DNA of 64,000 bases from Bin87 sp965220505. GTDB lineage: Bacteria > Chloroflexota > Dehalococcoidia > Lucifugimonadales > UBA3495. The stretch covers positions 1 to 64,000 of the forward strand of contig CBDCQE010000001.1 in NCBI GenBank assembly GCA_965220505.1, in the 5' to 3' direction. The notes under the pieces were generated by a model. That model was not told the origin of the DNA and made no database searches. It worked only from the letters and a program-made list of their open reading frames with translations. Numbering within the stretch: position 1 is the stretch's first letter; each line of letters starts with the position of its first letter. Positions 7,178 to 15,009 of this stretch are shown in pieces. A program made the position numbers and the translations under genes.

Positions 7178-9837
7178 TCCCCCGCCTCCCCTTCGCCGTC
7201 CGGTTCACCGATGCCCGGCTCGTCGCCATGGCCCGTTTCCCCGTGATCCTGCTCCGGTTCCCCATCGGCGCCGGGCGCGGCCTGTCCCGGCCGCCGGCTC
7301 CTCCGGTTGCGCCGGTTGGCGGGCTTGGGCTGGTCCGGCGGGTTTTCGCCGGAGTCCCTCCGGGGCGCCGCTCCCTGCCGGAGCCGCCGCAGTTCCTGCC
7401 GGTACTTCTCGGCCAGGGCCTGGAGCTCCTCGTCCTGGGGCCCGATGTCCCCCACCGGGGTGATGTACGCCATCGCCTCGTCGCGGACGCGCCGGGCCAC
7501 CTCGGGGTTGCCCGGCTCGGGCGGGCGCACCGCCATGGAGAAGGCGTCCATGCGCTCGATGCCCACGGTGGCCCGCACGTAGCAGTGGTGCACCGGCAGC
7601 GACGTCACGTCGTCCTCGCTGACCCGTTCCTTGCCCAGCTCCCACACCAGCTGGCGGGCGTCGTTGCCGGCCATCTGGAAGGCCGCCAGGCAGCCCACGT
7701 TGGCCAGCACGGTGTCGCGCATGGTGCGGGACAGGTCCTCCAGCTTGGCCAGGCTCTGCGTGGCCAGGATGAATGACGCGCCGAACTTGCCCAGCTCGCT
7801 GAGCATGGACTCGTAATCGACGCCGGGCATGGTCTGCATCTCGTCCACGACGACCAGCGCGCCCCGGCGCTCTTCCGGCGGCAGGCTGCCCTGCTCCCGG
7901 ATCACGGCGTCCACCAGGTTCAGGATGGAGGAGCCCACCAATGCCGCCACGTCCCGGCCCACCTTGCCCTGGTCGGTAGAGACCAGCAGGATGCCGCCGG
8001 TGAGGATGGTCTCCCGCAGGTCGATGGTGGATCTGGGCTGGCCCAGGATGGCCCGGGCGGTCTTGGACGATGCGTAGTAGGCCAGCCGGGTCTGCACCGG
8101 GGCCAGGGCCATGCCCTGGTAGTCCTTGCGCCAGGTCCCGAACTCCCTTGCCCACCAGCGCAGCAGGTGGGGGTCGTCCACCTGGGCCATCACGTCGTCC
8201 CGGAAGTCGTCGTCGCCCAGCAGCCGCAGCCCGTCGATGATGGTGTACTGCTGGGCCGCGTCCCGTTTTTCGTTGGCCTCGTGGAGGCTCTTCACCGTGT
8301 GCTCCAGGATAGACTGCATCCGTGGACCCCACTGCTCCCATAGGCCGTGGGCGACGCGCACCACGGAATCAGCGGTGCGGTCCCTATCGGCGAAGATGCG
8401 GGTGTCCAGCAGGTTGAGGCCGGGAAAGCCCCGCTTATCCGCCAGGTCGATGAGCCTCACGCTGCCGACCAGGCTTTCGGGCACCTGTTTCAGGATGGCG
8501 TTCACCAGGTCGGCGTGGGGGTCCACGACCACGATGGCGTCGCCGTCGTTGCCCTCGGCCTTCTCCCTCAGCTTGTGAGCAATGACGTGCTCCATCAGGG
8601 TGGACTTACCCATGCGGGTGCGGGCCACGTAGAGGTGATGACGGCGCAGCAGGTCCTCGGGGAAACGAATCGCCCGGGCCGGGCCCGCCGTGGTCTCGCC
8701 CACCAGGGCGCCGCCCCCGACGCCACGGGCCCGGGGCAGGAGCATCTTCGATCCGGTCCGGGCCACCAGGGGCGTCTCGTCTTTGGCTCCCGGCGGGTGC
8801 CACAGGCCGGCCGCCTCCCGCACCCCCAGGACGCTGCGCCGGCCGAAGAGCCCGGGGCCGGCGGGGTGCAACTGCGCTTCGTGGGGCGCGACCGGTCTGA
8901 TCCGGCCCACCTTGAACCTGGCGCCGGCGGGGTTGTCGTAGTCACGGTAGGCGGTGATCACCGGCTCCAGCAGTTCCTCCGCCCGCTCCATGTCGGAGTT
9001 CCCGGGCAGGATCACCGTCACCTGGATTTCACCCTCGAAGGCAATGCGGTCCGTCTTCTCCTTGACCTGCAGCGGGTCGTGGACCCGGTTGCGGGACTGG
9101 TTCCAGCGCCACCAGCCCCAGCCGGCCACGGCCAGGCCCAGCGCCGCGCCCGCGCCCAGCAGCGCCGCCTTCCAAGTCTCGCCGTCCCGCACCCACAGGT
9201 AGCCCGTCAGGCCCAGGAGGGCGGCCACCCCCAGGACGGCCAGGGTGACGCCGTTCTTGGTGTCGATCTGGGCCTGGGTGCCCTGGTCGGACTGGCTGGG
9301 CCGGGACTGCTGCTGCTGGCGCTGCGCCCGCTGCCGGTGGGCCTGGGACCAGTCCGGTCCCAAAGACCTGAGCAGCAGCCGGCTCACCACGCGCTCGCCC
9401 CGGTTGAGCTGGGACAGCGCGCCGATGACGGCCATCAGCGGGTCGGAGCCCGCGTCCAGCAGGTCGTCGTCCCGGAAGGTGCGCAGGGGAACCTGGTCCG
9501 GCCCGGAGACCCGCAGCGTGACGGCCCACGCCTGCTCGTCCTCGCCCAGGCGCAGGGGGTCCTCCTCGGGGGGCGCCTCCTGGACCCGGGCCTGGGGATA
9601 GCGGGCGGACAGCTGGCCCCGCACCGTGCGGTCGTCCAGGCAGCGGGCCAGCAGGGTCACGCCGTCCATGTCCCCGGCCAGTTCCAGGGAGAAGGGCTCG
9701 GGGACGGCGATGGAGCCCAGCAGGTTCTCCACCCCCAGCAGCGTCCGTTCCCCGTCCCGGGGCGGCGTCACCGCCAGCAGCAATGGCCGCCGCTTCCGCC
9801 GGTCCCCCAGCAGGATTTTCCTGATGCTGATATTCAT
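7174..9837 (-). CDS. Membrane-anchored type IV coupling-protein-like ATPase (TraG/VirD4/DUF87 type)
   Basis: The protein has 887 residues. Two hydrophobic segments at about 195-215 (GVTLAVLGVAALLGLTGYLW) and 225-245 form a membrane anchor. The P-loop HHLYVARTRMGKSTLMEHV lies at about 398-416; the first glycine of the canonical Walker A is replaced by alanine. Walker B is GALVVVDEMQ at about 659-668, and ILATQSLAKLEDLS downstream resembles the sensor segment of FtsK/TraD ATPases. The tail after about residue 830 is Pro/Arg/Glu-rich and low-complexity. GGGAGG lies 8 nt before the ATG. Such proteins bring DNA to a secretion channel; no channel genes were seen nearby. Confidence 0.82.
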   Translation of the reverse strand: MNISIRKILLGDRRKRRPLLLAVTPPRDGERTLLGVENLLGSIAVPEPFSLELAGDMDGVTLLARCLDDRTVRGQLSARYPQARVQEAPPEEDPLRLGEDEQAWAVTLRVSGPDQVPLRTFRDDDLLDAGSDPLMAVIGALSQLNRGERVVSRLLLRSLGPDWSQAHRQRAQRQQQQSRPSQSDQGTQAQIDTKNGVTLAVLGVAALLGLTGYLWVRDGETWKAALLGAGAALGLAVAGWGWWRWNQSRNRVHDPLQVKEKTDRIAFEGEIQVTVILPGNSDMERAEELLEPVITAYRDYDNPAGARFKVGRIRPVAPHEAQLHPAGPGLFGRRSVLGVREAAGLWHPPGAKDETPLVARTGSKMLLPRARGVGGGALVGETTAGPARAIRFPEDLLRRHHLYVARTRMGKSTLMEHVIAHKLREKAEGNDGDAIVVVDPHADLVNAILKQVPESLVGSVRLIDLADKRGFPGLNLLDTRIFADRDRTADSVVRVAHGLWEQWGPRMQSILEHTVKSLHEANEKRDAAQQYTIIDGLRLLGDDDFRDDVMAQVDDPHLLRWWAREFGTWRKDYQGMALAPVQTRLAYYASSKTARAILGQPRSTIDLRETILTGGILLVSTDQGKVGRDVAALVGSSILNLVDAVIREQGSLPPEERRGALVVVDEMQTMPGVDYESMLSELGKFGASFILATQSLAKLEDLSRTMRDTVLANVGCLAAFQMAGNDARQLVWELGKERVSEDDVTSLPVHHCYVRATVGIERMDAFSMAVRPPEPGNPEVARRVRDEAMAYITPVGDIGPQDEELQALAEKYRQELRRLRQGAAPRRDSGENPPDQPKPANRRNRRSRRPGQAAPGADGEPEQDHGETGHGDEPGIGEPDGEGEAGE

Positions 9838-10358
9838 AATCTATGCCTCCCTCTCATCGAGATGTACCTGGCGGGTGCCTGATGCCGGAGGCTGACGGCG
9901 GGACGGGCCGGATTGTTGTAGCCATGTAGTTGTATCCGGCCAGCTCCGCGTCTCGAACCGCCTCCGGGCGGACGCGCCAGCCGTCCAGTGTGAACAGCCC
10001 AAACCCAAAATCCCATTGCCCATAGGGGCGGACTTGCGCGTCCGCCCCTATGGGCAATGGGCGGAGAATGCCCGGATATGATGTGATACCCGTGTACAGG
10101 GATTCGGACTGGCGCCCGGGTGGGAACTTTTCGGCTCCTTTTGAACTCAAAACATAGGGAATTATTCGGGCCGAAACGCCGGTCCTGCGAGCAGTTGGGG
10201 GAAAGGTCCGGTTCCGCAATCTGTGGGCGGAAATTCCCCCGTTGACGGCGAAATGCCAGCCATATCGGGGCGAGCAATCCGGCGGGAGACCCGGTCGGGG
10301 CGGCCTAGATGCCCCTTACAGGACGCTCCCTATAGGACAGGTCGCCAGGAGGTCAAGG
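9838..10358. other. Divergent intergenic region
   Basis: About 520 bp between the coupling-protein gene (minus) and the DNA-binding gene (plus). It holds the 22-bp-stem palindrome at 10012-10061 and an AT-richer stretch at 10130-10170 that could hold promoters. The frames that read through it show no coherent protein. Confidence 0.5.
10012..10061. repeat. Perfect palindrome, 22-bp arms, 6-nt loop
   Basis: The arms 10012-10033 and 10040-10061 are exactly complementary around ttgcgc. The core of each arm (taggggcgga, tccgccccta) matches the cores of the palindromes at 44905-44930 and 63601-63629. It is therefore probably a dispersed intergenic repeat rather than a dedicated origin or terminator. 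Confidence 0.8.
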
Positions 10359-11228
10359 ATGAATGAAGGCCAGGAGGACGGGGCACCGGCCGGCGCCGGG
10401 CCTGAGCTGGAGGAACTGCGGCGGCTCCGGCTGGTGGGGTTCCTGCGGGAACTGGTCCGCCAGCAGGGGCCCATGGCCGCGGCCAGGCTGCTGGAGATCG
10501 ACTACAAGACCCTGAAGCGCTCCCTGGACGCGGGCCGGGTCACCCCCCATGTGGCCGATGCCCTGGAGGGGTTGACGGAGGACGGCGACGACGGCGACGA
10601 TGACCAGGCAGGACAGCAGACGGGGCAGCAGATCACGGGACTGCCGGGCCCGGAGATCCGGAGCGGCGGCCCGCCCGCCTTTGAAGTGGCCGGCGAGGGC
10701 GACGTAGACCGGCCCGAGGATGACGTTGAATATGGGGACGACGGGATTGGCGGCGCAATCGAAGAACCGCCAGCAAGGGGACAAGCAGAGACCGAGAACG
10801 CCAGCACTTCGGCGCCTCCGGTCACGCCGCCGCCGGTGCCCGGGTTGACCGGCGACCGGACTGCCCAGCCCCGGCGACTGAACCCGGAGGTGATCGTCAG
10901 GGAGTCAGTCGATGACGACGCGGAGGTCTATGGCGACGCCTGGCCCCTGGTTCAGGAATGGCGCCGGCTGTGGGACGGCCATCCCCGCCGGGGCCGCAGC
11001 CTGTCCTGGCTCGCCACCCGGGAGCGGCTCCTGGTGTTGGAGCTGGCCCTGCTGGAGGACCACGGGCTGACCCTGCCGCCGGAGACGGAACCCCTGCGTG
11101 GCTTCGCCCGGCGGGGACAGACCCAATGGCGCTGGCAGGCGCTCCACCGTACCCGGACGTCGATCAGGAAACGCAGGCTGCTGCGCTGGCTGCGCCGGTT
11201 CCTCACCCTGGGCGCGTGGCGGAGTTAG
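10359..11228 (+). CDS. Probable DNA-binding protein of the mobile element
   Basis: The start at 10359 is chosen because AGGAGG lies 7 nt upstream; the frame is open further back. The protein has 289 residues. An N-terminal helix-turn-helix-like segment (about 15-65) reads GFLRELVRQQGPMAAARLLE and then IDYKTLKRSLDAGRVTPHVA. The middle (about 70-175) is acidic, Gly/Asp/Pro-rich and probably disordered. The C-terminal 100 residues form a basic helical domain with several tryptophans (EWRRLWDGHPRRGRSLSWLA, RKRRLLRWLRRFL). I cannot assign a family. Its position, divergent from the transfer genes, suggests a regulator or accessory DNA-processing factor. Confidence 0.6.
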   Translation: MNEGQEDGAPAGAGPELEELRRLRLVGFLRELVRQQGPMAAARLLEIDYKTLKRSLDAGRVTPHVADALEGLTEDGDDGDDDQAGQQTGQQITGLPGPEIRSGGPPAFEVAGEGDVDRPEDDVEYGDDGIGGAIEEPPARGQAETENASTSAPPVTPPPVPGLTGDRTAQPRRLNPEVIVRESVDDDAEVYGDAWPLVQEWRRLWDGHPRRGRSLSWLATRERLLVLELALLEDHGLTLPPETEPLRGFARRGQTQWRWQALHRTRTSIRKRRLLRWLRRFLTLGAWRS

Positions 11229-11793
11229 GCCATTGGGGTTGGGCTGTGCCCGGGCGGATGGTGGGGCCGAAACTGGCGGGCAGACGTTGGGGCACACTGG
11301 CGAACCTCCAGCGAGCGCGGAGCGAGCGATCACCGGCGGGGCGGGTCAGGCGCTCGCAAAATCCGTTCCCGGCGACGGGAGCGGGGGCGATAATCAATGC
11401 AGTTTACGGTTTTTGCCAGTCTTTCCCGCAGAAAGCTGGAGGGTTCCCGTTCCTAGAACCCGGGTCCGGCTGCCAGGGATTGAGCCACCGCTCTCCCGGC
11501 CGCCGCCCAGGGAGTGGTCCTGAAGGGATTGAGCCTCGCTCTCCCGAAGACCGCCCCGGAGGAACACATTCACTGCGGCTGCGGGACACTTCGCCCCAGC
11601 CCCTCGGACACCCCGTATCGAGGGCGGGGCAGACTCTGGACGTGATGCGCCACCGTACCAAGTTCAGGAAGGCTCTTTACGACGCCCTGGTTCCCGCGTG
11701 GCCGGTCGCGGAGCCCATGGGGCAGCGTACGGGTCAACGGCGTCAATGAGTCAGTCGATTGCGACTCAAACAATTGAAGGAGGCAGAACGGAT
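11229..11793. other. Intergenic region with short direct repeats
   Basis: About 565 bp without a convincing gene. A direct repeat occurs at 11477-11498 and 11526-11546 (ggattgagcc, then cgctctcccg). A 34-codon frame at 11645-11749 (MRHRTKFRKALYDALVPAWP) is basic but has no clear ribosome site and was not called. An AAGGAGG at 11777-11783 serves the next gene. Confidence 0.45.
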
Positions 11794-12348
11794 ATGGAAG
11801 CACTGCGAACTTGCGAAATCTGTGCAGGAGGCGACGTGCCAGCGGAACTGACCGGCGTCATCGGAGACGGCGGCCTGAACGTGGCGGATCGGTACGTGGG
11901 GCCCGGCGCCTGGTGGATTGCCAGCCAGCTTGCCCACCCGGTCAGGTTCGAGGATGGCTGGTTCCGGACCAAGGCGACCTGCCACGGTACCGGGCCGGAC
12001 GAGCTGGCCTTCCGCCAGCGCCCCGACGGCAACGGCATCGAGGCTCGCTGCCTCGCCGGGGTCTGCTGCGCCGAGTTGGCGACGGACGCCCTCGGCGCGC
12101 AGATCGGGTGGCCCCTGCGGTTCGCCTACGAGCCCCTGGCCGAGCCGGTCGGCGGGGGCTGGCGGCCCACGGACTGGCCCTGGAGAAGCATCGCGTGGTA
12201 CGCAGCGGGGCTGCTGGCGTTCCTTGCCCCGCTGCTGCTGGGCCACGACCTGGAGGCCGGTATCCTCGGCTTCATCGGGTTCAACGTCGGCTCTCTGCTG
12301 ATGGACCGAATTCTCCGGCCCAGGCGGGTCAGGAGATACCGCCGCTGA
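11794..12348 (+). CDS. Zinc-finger-like protein with two C-terminal membrane segments
   Basis: The ATG at 11794 follows AAGGAGG by 10 nt, giving 184 residues. The N-terminus carries a CxxC pair (TCEICAGG). At about 66-95 there is KATCHGTGPDELAFRQRPDG followed by ARCLAGVCC. The spacing resembles the CHC2/primase-type zinc module (C-x-H ... C-x4-C), although it is not complete. After about residue 130 two hydrophobic segments follow (IAWYAAGLLAFLAPLLLG and GILGFIGFNVGSLLM), and a basic tail ends the protein. A membrane-tethered nucleic-acid-binding protein of the element is one reading; no known family was recognised. Confidence 0.6.
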   Translation: MEALRTCEICAGGDVPAELTGVIGDGGLNVADRYVGPGAWWIASQLAHPVRFEDGWFRTKATCHGTGPDELAFRQRPDGNGIEARCLAGVCCAELATDALGAQIGWPLRFAYEPLAEPVGGGWRPTDWPWRSIAWYAAGLLAFLAPLLLGHDLEAGILGFIGFNVGSLLMDRILRPRRVRRYRR

Positions 12349-12382
12349 CGGTTTTGAGCCGCGCCAGTACATCCCAATCCCT

Positions 12383-12417
12383 GGGGGTCGCCTTGAAAGG
12401 CGACCCCTTCTTCTTTG
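12383..12417 (+). terminator. Intrinsic terminator after the zinc-finger/membrane gene
   Basis: The stem ggggtcgcc / ggcgacccc (12384-12392 with 12399-12407) encloses ttgaaa and is followed by ttcttcttt. It lies 35 bp after the stop of the gene ending at 12348. Confidence 0.8.
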
Positions 12418-12571
12418 CCCACGGCCGGCCCACCGATGAGGGGCAACGCAACGAAAATGTCAATACTAAGTTAGAAATGAGCCATTTGCGCCAAGTTAGT
12501 ACCTGCAATCTGGTTTGCTCTCGCTGGTTCAATGTCACGTCCTTCATATAAGGACATTTTCCCTGAGCAAA

Positions 12572-13423
12572 TTACTGAGGACATAATCGTAGAGCAATCA
12601 CATTTGCGAATTGAGCCACTTGGCCGTTGGAATTACCCTCCTCTTGAGTAGCGTTCAGTTGTTGCGACGGGAAGAGTCCTGCCTGGCGTTTCTCCCGGAG
12701 CCGGTAGCTCTCGTCCCGGATGTTGAGGACGTGGCTGTGATGGAGCAGCCGGTCCAGCACTGCCGAGGCAATCACGCTGTCGCCCAGCAGTTCGCCCCAC
12801 TCGCCGAAGCCCTTGTTGGAAGTGAGGATGATGGAGCCCCGCTCGTAGCGGGCCGATACCAGGGAGAAGAAGGCGGTGGCCGACTCCCGGTCGTAGGGCC
12901 AGAAGCCGAATTCGTCCACCACCAGCACCTTGGGCGACAGGTAGACCCGCATCCTCCGGTCCAGGTTGTGCTCGGTGCGGGCCTTGCGCAGGTCTTCCAT
13001 CAGGTCGTAGGCGCGGACGAAGTAGGCGCCCTGGCCATTCTCGATGGCCTTGATCGCCAGGGCGATGGCCAGGTGGGTCTTGCCCACGCCGGGCGGCCCC
13101 AGCAGCAGCACGTTGCTGGCCTCGGACACGAAGGCCAGGTTGGCCAGTTCCTTGACCAGGCGCTCGTCGATGGAGGGCTGGAAGGCGAAGTCGAATTGCT
13201 CCAGGGTGCGTTGGAAGGGCAGGTGAGCCAGCCTGGTCCTGGTGGTGAGGTAGCGTTCCCGGCGGGCGGCGACCTCGACGCCCAGGAGTTGGGCCAGCAT
13301 GTCGGGATAAGGCAGTTGCTGGTTGGCGGCGGCGTCCAGGGTGTGGTCCAGGACTTCCACGGCCTGCTTGAGTCCCAGGGTCTCCAGGTGCTGACGGGCC
13401 TGTTCCAAGGCGATAGTCGTCAT
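12572..13423 (-). CDS. istB: IS21 helper ATPase IstB
   Basis: The protein has 283 residues from the ATG at 13423, which overlaps the istA stop by 4 bp (ATGA). It carries the AAA+ P-loop VLLLGPPGVGKTHLAIAL at about residues 97-114, a Walker B KVLVVDEFGFWPYDRES at about 165-181, and the sensor-type segment GSIILTSNKGFGEW. IstB proteins of about 250-280 residues load the IstA transposase on target DNA. It is intact and full length. The C-terminal 25 residues extend toward the left inverted repeat. Confidence 0.93.
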   Translation of the reverse strand: MTTIALEQARQHLETLGLKQAVEVLDHTLDAAANQQLPYPDMLAQLLGVEVAARRERYLTTRTRLAHLPFQRTLEQFDFAFQPSIDERLVKELANLAFVSEASNVLLLGPPGVGKTHLAIALAIKAIENGQGAYFVRAYDLMEDLRKARTEHNLDRRMRVYLSPKVLVVDEFGFWPYDRESATAFFSLVSARYERGSIILTSNKGFGEWGELLGDSVIASAVLDRLLHHSHVLNIRDESYRLREKRQAGLFPSQQLNATQEEGNSNGQVAQFANVIALRLCPQ

Positions 13424-14637
13424 CGGGCACCTCCCACGGCGGCCAGTTCGTAGACGTCCAGGGGGCGGCGTTCCACCTCGCCCACCGGCACCTGCACCGC
13501 CACGGCCTCCGGGCGGGGCCGGCCGTCGCCCCGGGGCAGACCGGCCCACTGGCCGGGCAGGATGAAGCGCTGGCCTTGCTTCTGAGCCCGGGGATGCACC
13601 GCGATGCGTTCACCGCCAGCCCAGATCTCCACCGTCCCCTGGCGCTGGCCCACCTGCACCGTAGCGCCCACCCACTTCCAATGCACCCCGTAGCGGGAGC
13701 CCTCCCAGCTGACGAAGCCGTCTCTGGCCACCTTGCGGTCCTCCCGCAGGTAGGGCGCCAGCGCGGCCCGGTCGGGCAGCCGGCCCAGGTGAGGCCGCTC
13801 CTCGGCCAGCATCTCCCCGGTCGCCCTATGGGTGGTGCCGTGCATCCGGGCGTTGGCCACCGCGTCGCACCACTCCAGGGCCTGAAGGTTGAGATCGGCG
13901 TCGTCGGTGAAGCGGATGCTGGGCCACATGTTGCGCCGCACGTACTTCACCCCGCTTTCCACCTTCCCCTTGGTCTGGGCCCGGTAGGGACGGCACAGCC
14001 GGATCTCAAAGCCCAGCCGCCGGGCGAAGTCCAGCATCCGCAGGTTCCACTCCACCTGGCCCTCTTCGTCCCGGCCCAGGGTCACCACCTTGGCGTTGTC
14101 GTAGAGACAGCGCCGCGGCACGCCGCCCAGGTACTCGAAGGCGTTGACGTGGCACTGGATGAAGGCGGCGGTGTCCGCCCTCCGCACCAGTTCCACGTAG
14201 CAGGCCCGGGACCAGCCCAGGGTCATCACAAAGACCCAGACCCGGTGCTTCTTACCGTCAGTTCCCACGTACCCCAGGCTGCCCCAGTCCACCTGGGCCT
14301 GCTCTCCCGGCGCCGTCTCGAAGCGCATGGTGGCCTGGGGCTGGCGGGGCCGGCGACGGTGCTGCACGTAGTTGGTCAGGGTGGCGTAGCACCCGTCATA
14401 GCCCAGGGCCCGCAACTCCCTGAGCAACACCACGCAGTTCTCCAGGCCCTCTCCCATCCGCCGGTCAACGTGCCCGGTGTAGGCGTCCAGCTTCGATCCC
14501 CGGGACCGGCGCGGCTTGGGCACTATCGCCTCCGGTGCATTCAGGTACTTCAACACCGTGTTGCGGGCCAGGCCCAACTCCTGGGCAATGGCCCGGGCTG
14601 AGTAACCTTCCCCTTTCATCTCGTAGATCTCTTTCAA
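13420..14637 (-). CDS. istA: IS21 transposase IstA
   Basis: I place the start at the TTG at 14637 (reading MKEIYEMKGEG); the frame is open to 14655. The length is about 405 residues. It has an N-terminal helix-turn-helix (YSARAIAQELGLARNTVLKY) and an rve/DDE core. The first Asp is in EQAQVDWGSLG, the second in CLYDNAKVV, and the Glu in TKGKVESGVKYV. All three catalytic residues are present and the frame is unbroken, so the element may be active. The C-terminal beta domain (about 290-400) is typical of the family. Confidence 0.93.
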   Translation of the reverse strand: MKEIYEMKGEGYSARAIAQELGLARNTVLKYLNAPEAIVPKPRRSRGSKLDAYTGHVDRRMGEGLENCVVLLRELRALGYDGCYATLTNYVQHRRRPRQPQATMRFETAPGEQAQVDWGSLGYVGTDGKKHRVWVFVMTLGWSRACYVELVRRADTAAFIQCHVNAFEYLGGVPRRCLYDNAKVVTLGRDEEGQVEWNLRMLDFARRLGFEIRLCRPYRAQTKGKVESGVKYVRRNMWPSIRFTDDADLNLQALEWCDAVANARMHGTTHRATGEMLAEERPHLGRLPDRAALAPYLREDRKVARDGFVSWEGSRYGVHWKWVGATVQVGQRQGTVEIWAGGERIAVHPRAQKQGQRFILPGQWAGLPRGDGRPRPEAVAVQVPVGEVERRPLDVYELAAVGGAR

Positions 14638-14774
14638 GTCTCCACCTCTCAGCAAGTCTGGCAGGCACCTCCACGATTGCTTCGTGGATGATCCCTGCCG
14701 GGTTGAGGTGGCTCAATTCCAACTTAGAGATTTTGGCTCATTTTAAAGTTAGAGATAACAAAAAGGAGGTCGCA

Positions 14775-14837
14775 ATGACGACGGCGGCGCCGGCAACCGG
14801 AAGCCGGGTGCCGAAAAGGGGTTTGCCCATGAACTGA
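14775..14837 (+). CDS. Very short ORF downstream of IS21 insertion
   Basis: Twenty codons (MTTAAPATGSRVPKRGLPMN) follow an excellent ribosome site (aaaggaggtcgcaatg) that abuts the right end of the IS21 element. The ORF may be a leader peptide or the decayed start of a larger gene. There is no family match. The strong ribosome site is the only support. Confidence 0.25.
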   Translation: MTTAAPATGSRVPKRGLPMN

Positions 14838-14952
14838 TCCGGTGTACTCCAGCCCCGCGCGGCGTCCCCAATCGGGATGTTCCGCCGCCGGCTGATCGAA
14901 AAGTCAATAACGAAACCCACGGAGACGGTCCCGGACGCCGGGACGCCAATTC

Positions 14953-14995
14953 AAGCGGGACCGTCTCCGAAAGGGGCGGTCCCGCTTCTTCATTT
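14953..14995 (+). terminator. Intrinsic terminator upstream of the four-HTH gene
   Basis: The 11-bp stem aagcgggaccg / cggtcccgctt (14953-14963 with 14977-14987) is followed by cttcattt. It lies 15 bp before the ribosome site of the gene at 15010, so it may end upstream transcription or act as an attenuator. Confidence 0.7.
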
Positions 14996-15009
14996 CAGGA
15001 GGAAGCGAG

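Larger units (their letters stand above)
12458..14760 (-). mobile_element. IS21-family insertion sequence, apparently complete
   Basis: It contains istA and istB in the usual overlapping order. The ends match as imperfect inverted repeats: the left reads TGTCAATACTAAGTTAGAAA then TGAGCCA, and the right end, reverse-complemented, reads TGTTATCTCTAACTTTAAAA then TGAGCCA. Further TTGAGCCAC motifs just inside both ends are the multiple terminal repeats typical of IS21. AAAA flanks both sides (12454-12457 and 14761-14764), a possible 4-bp target duplication. It has landed directly before an aaaaggaggtcgcaatg translation-start site. Confidence 0.85.

Noticed and set aside
5483..7246. Plus-strand open frame of 587 codons
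   Set aside because: It mirrors the Replic_Relax gene, has low-complexity Gly/Gln/Ala composition and no ribosome site.
8347..9882. Long plus-strand open frame (511 codons) opposite the coupling ATPase
   Set aside because: It is antisense to a protein with clear Walker motifs; its composition (Gly, Ala, Arg, His rich) is a GC-rich shadow with no motif.
10012..10061. Palindrome considered as oriT or replication origin
   Set aside because: Related palindromes occur at two other intergenic loci outside the element, so a dispersed repeat is the simpler explanation.
11645..11749. 34-codon basic ORF
   Set aside because: No ribosome site, no homology seen and no coupling to a neighbour.
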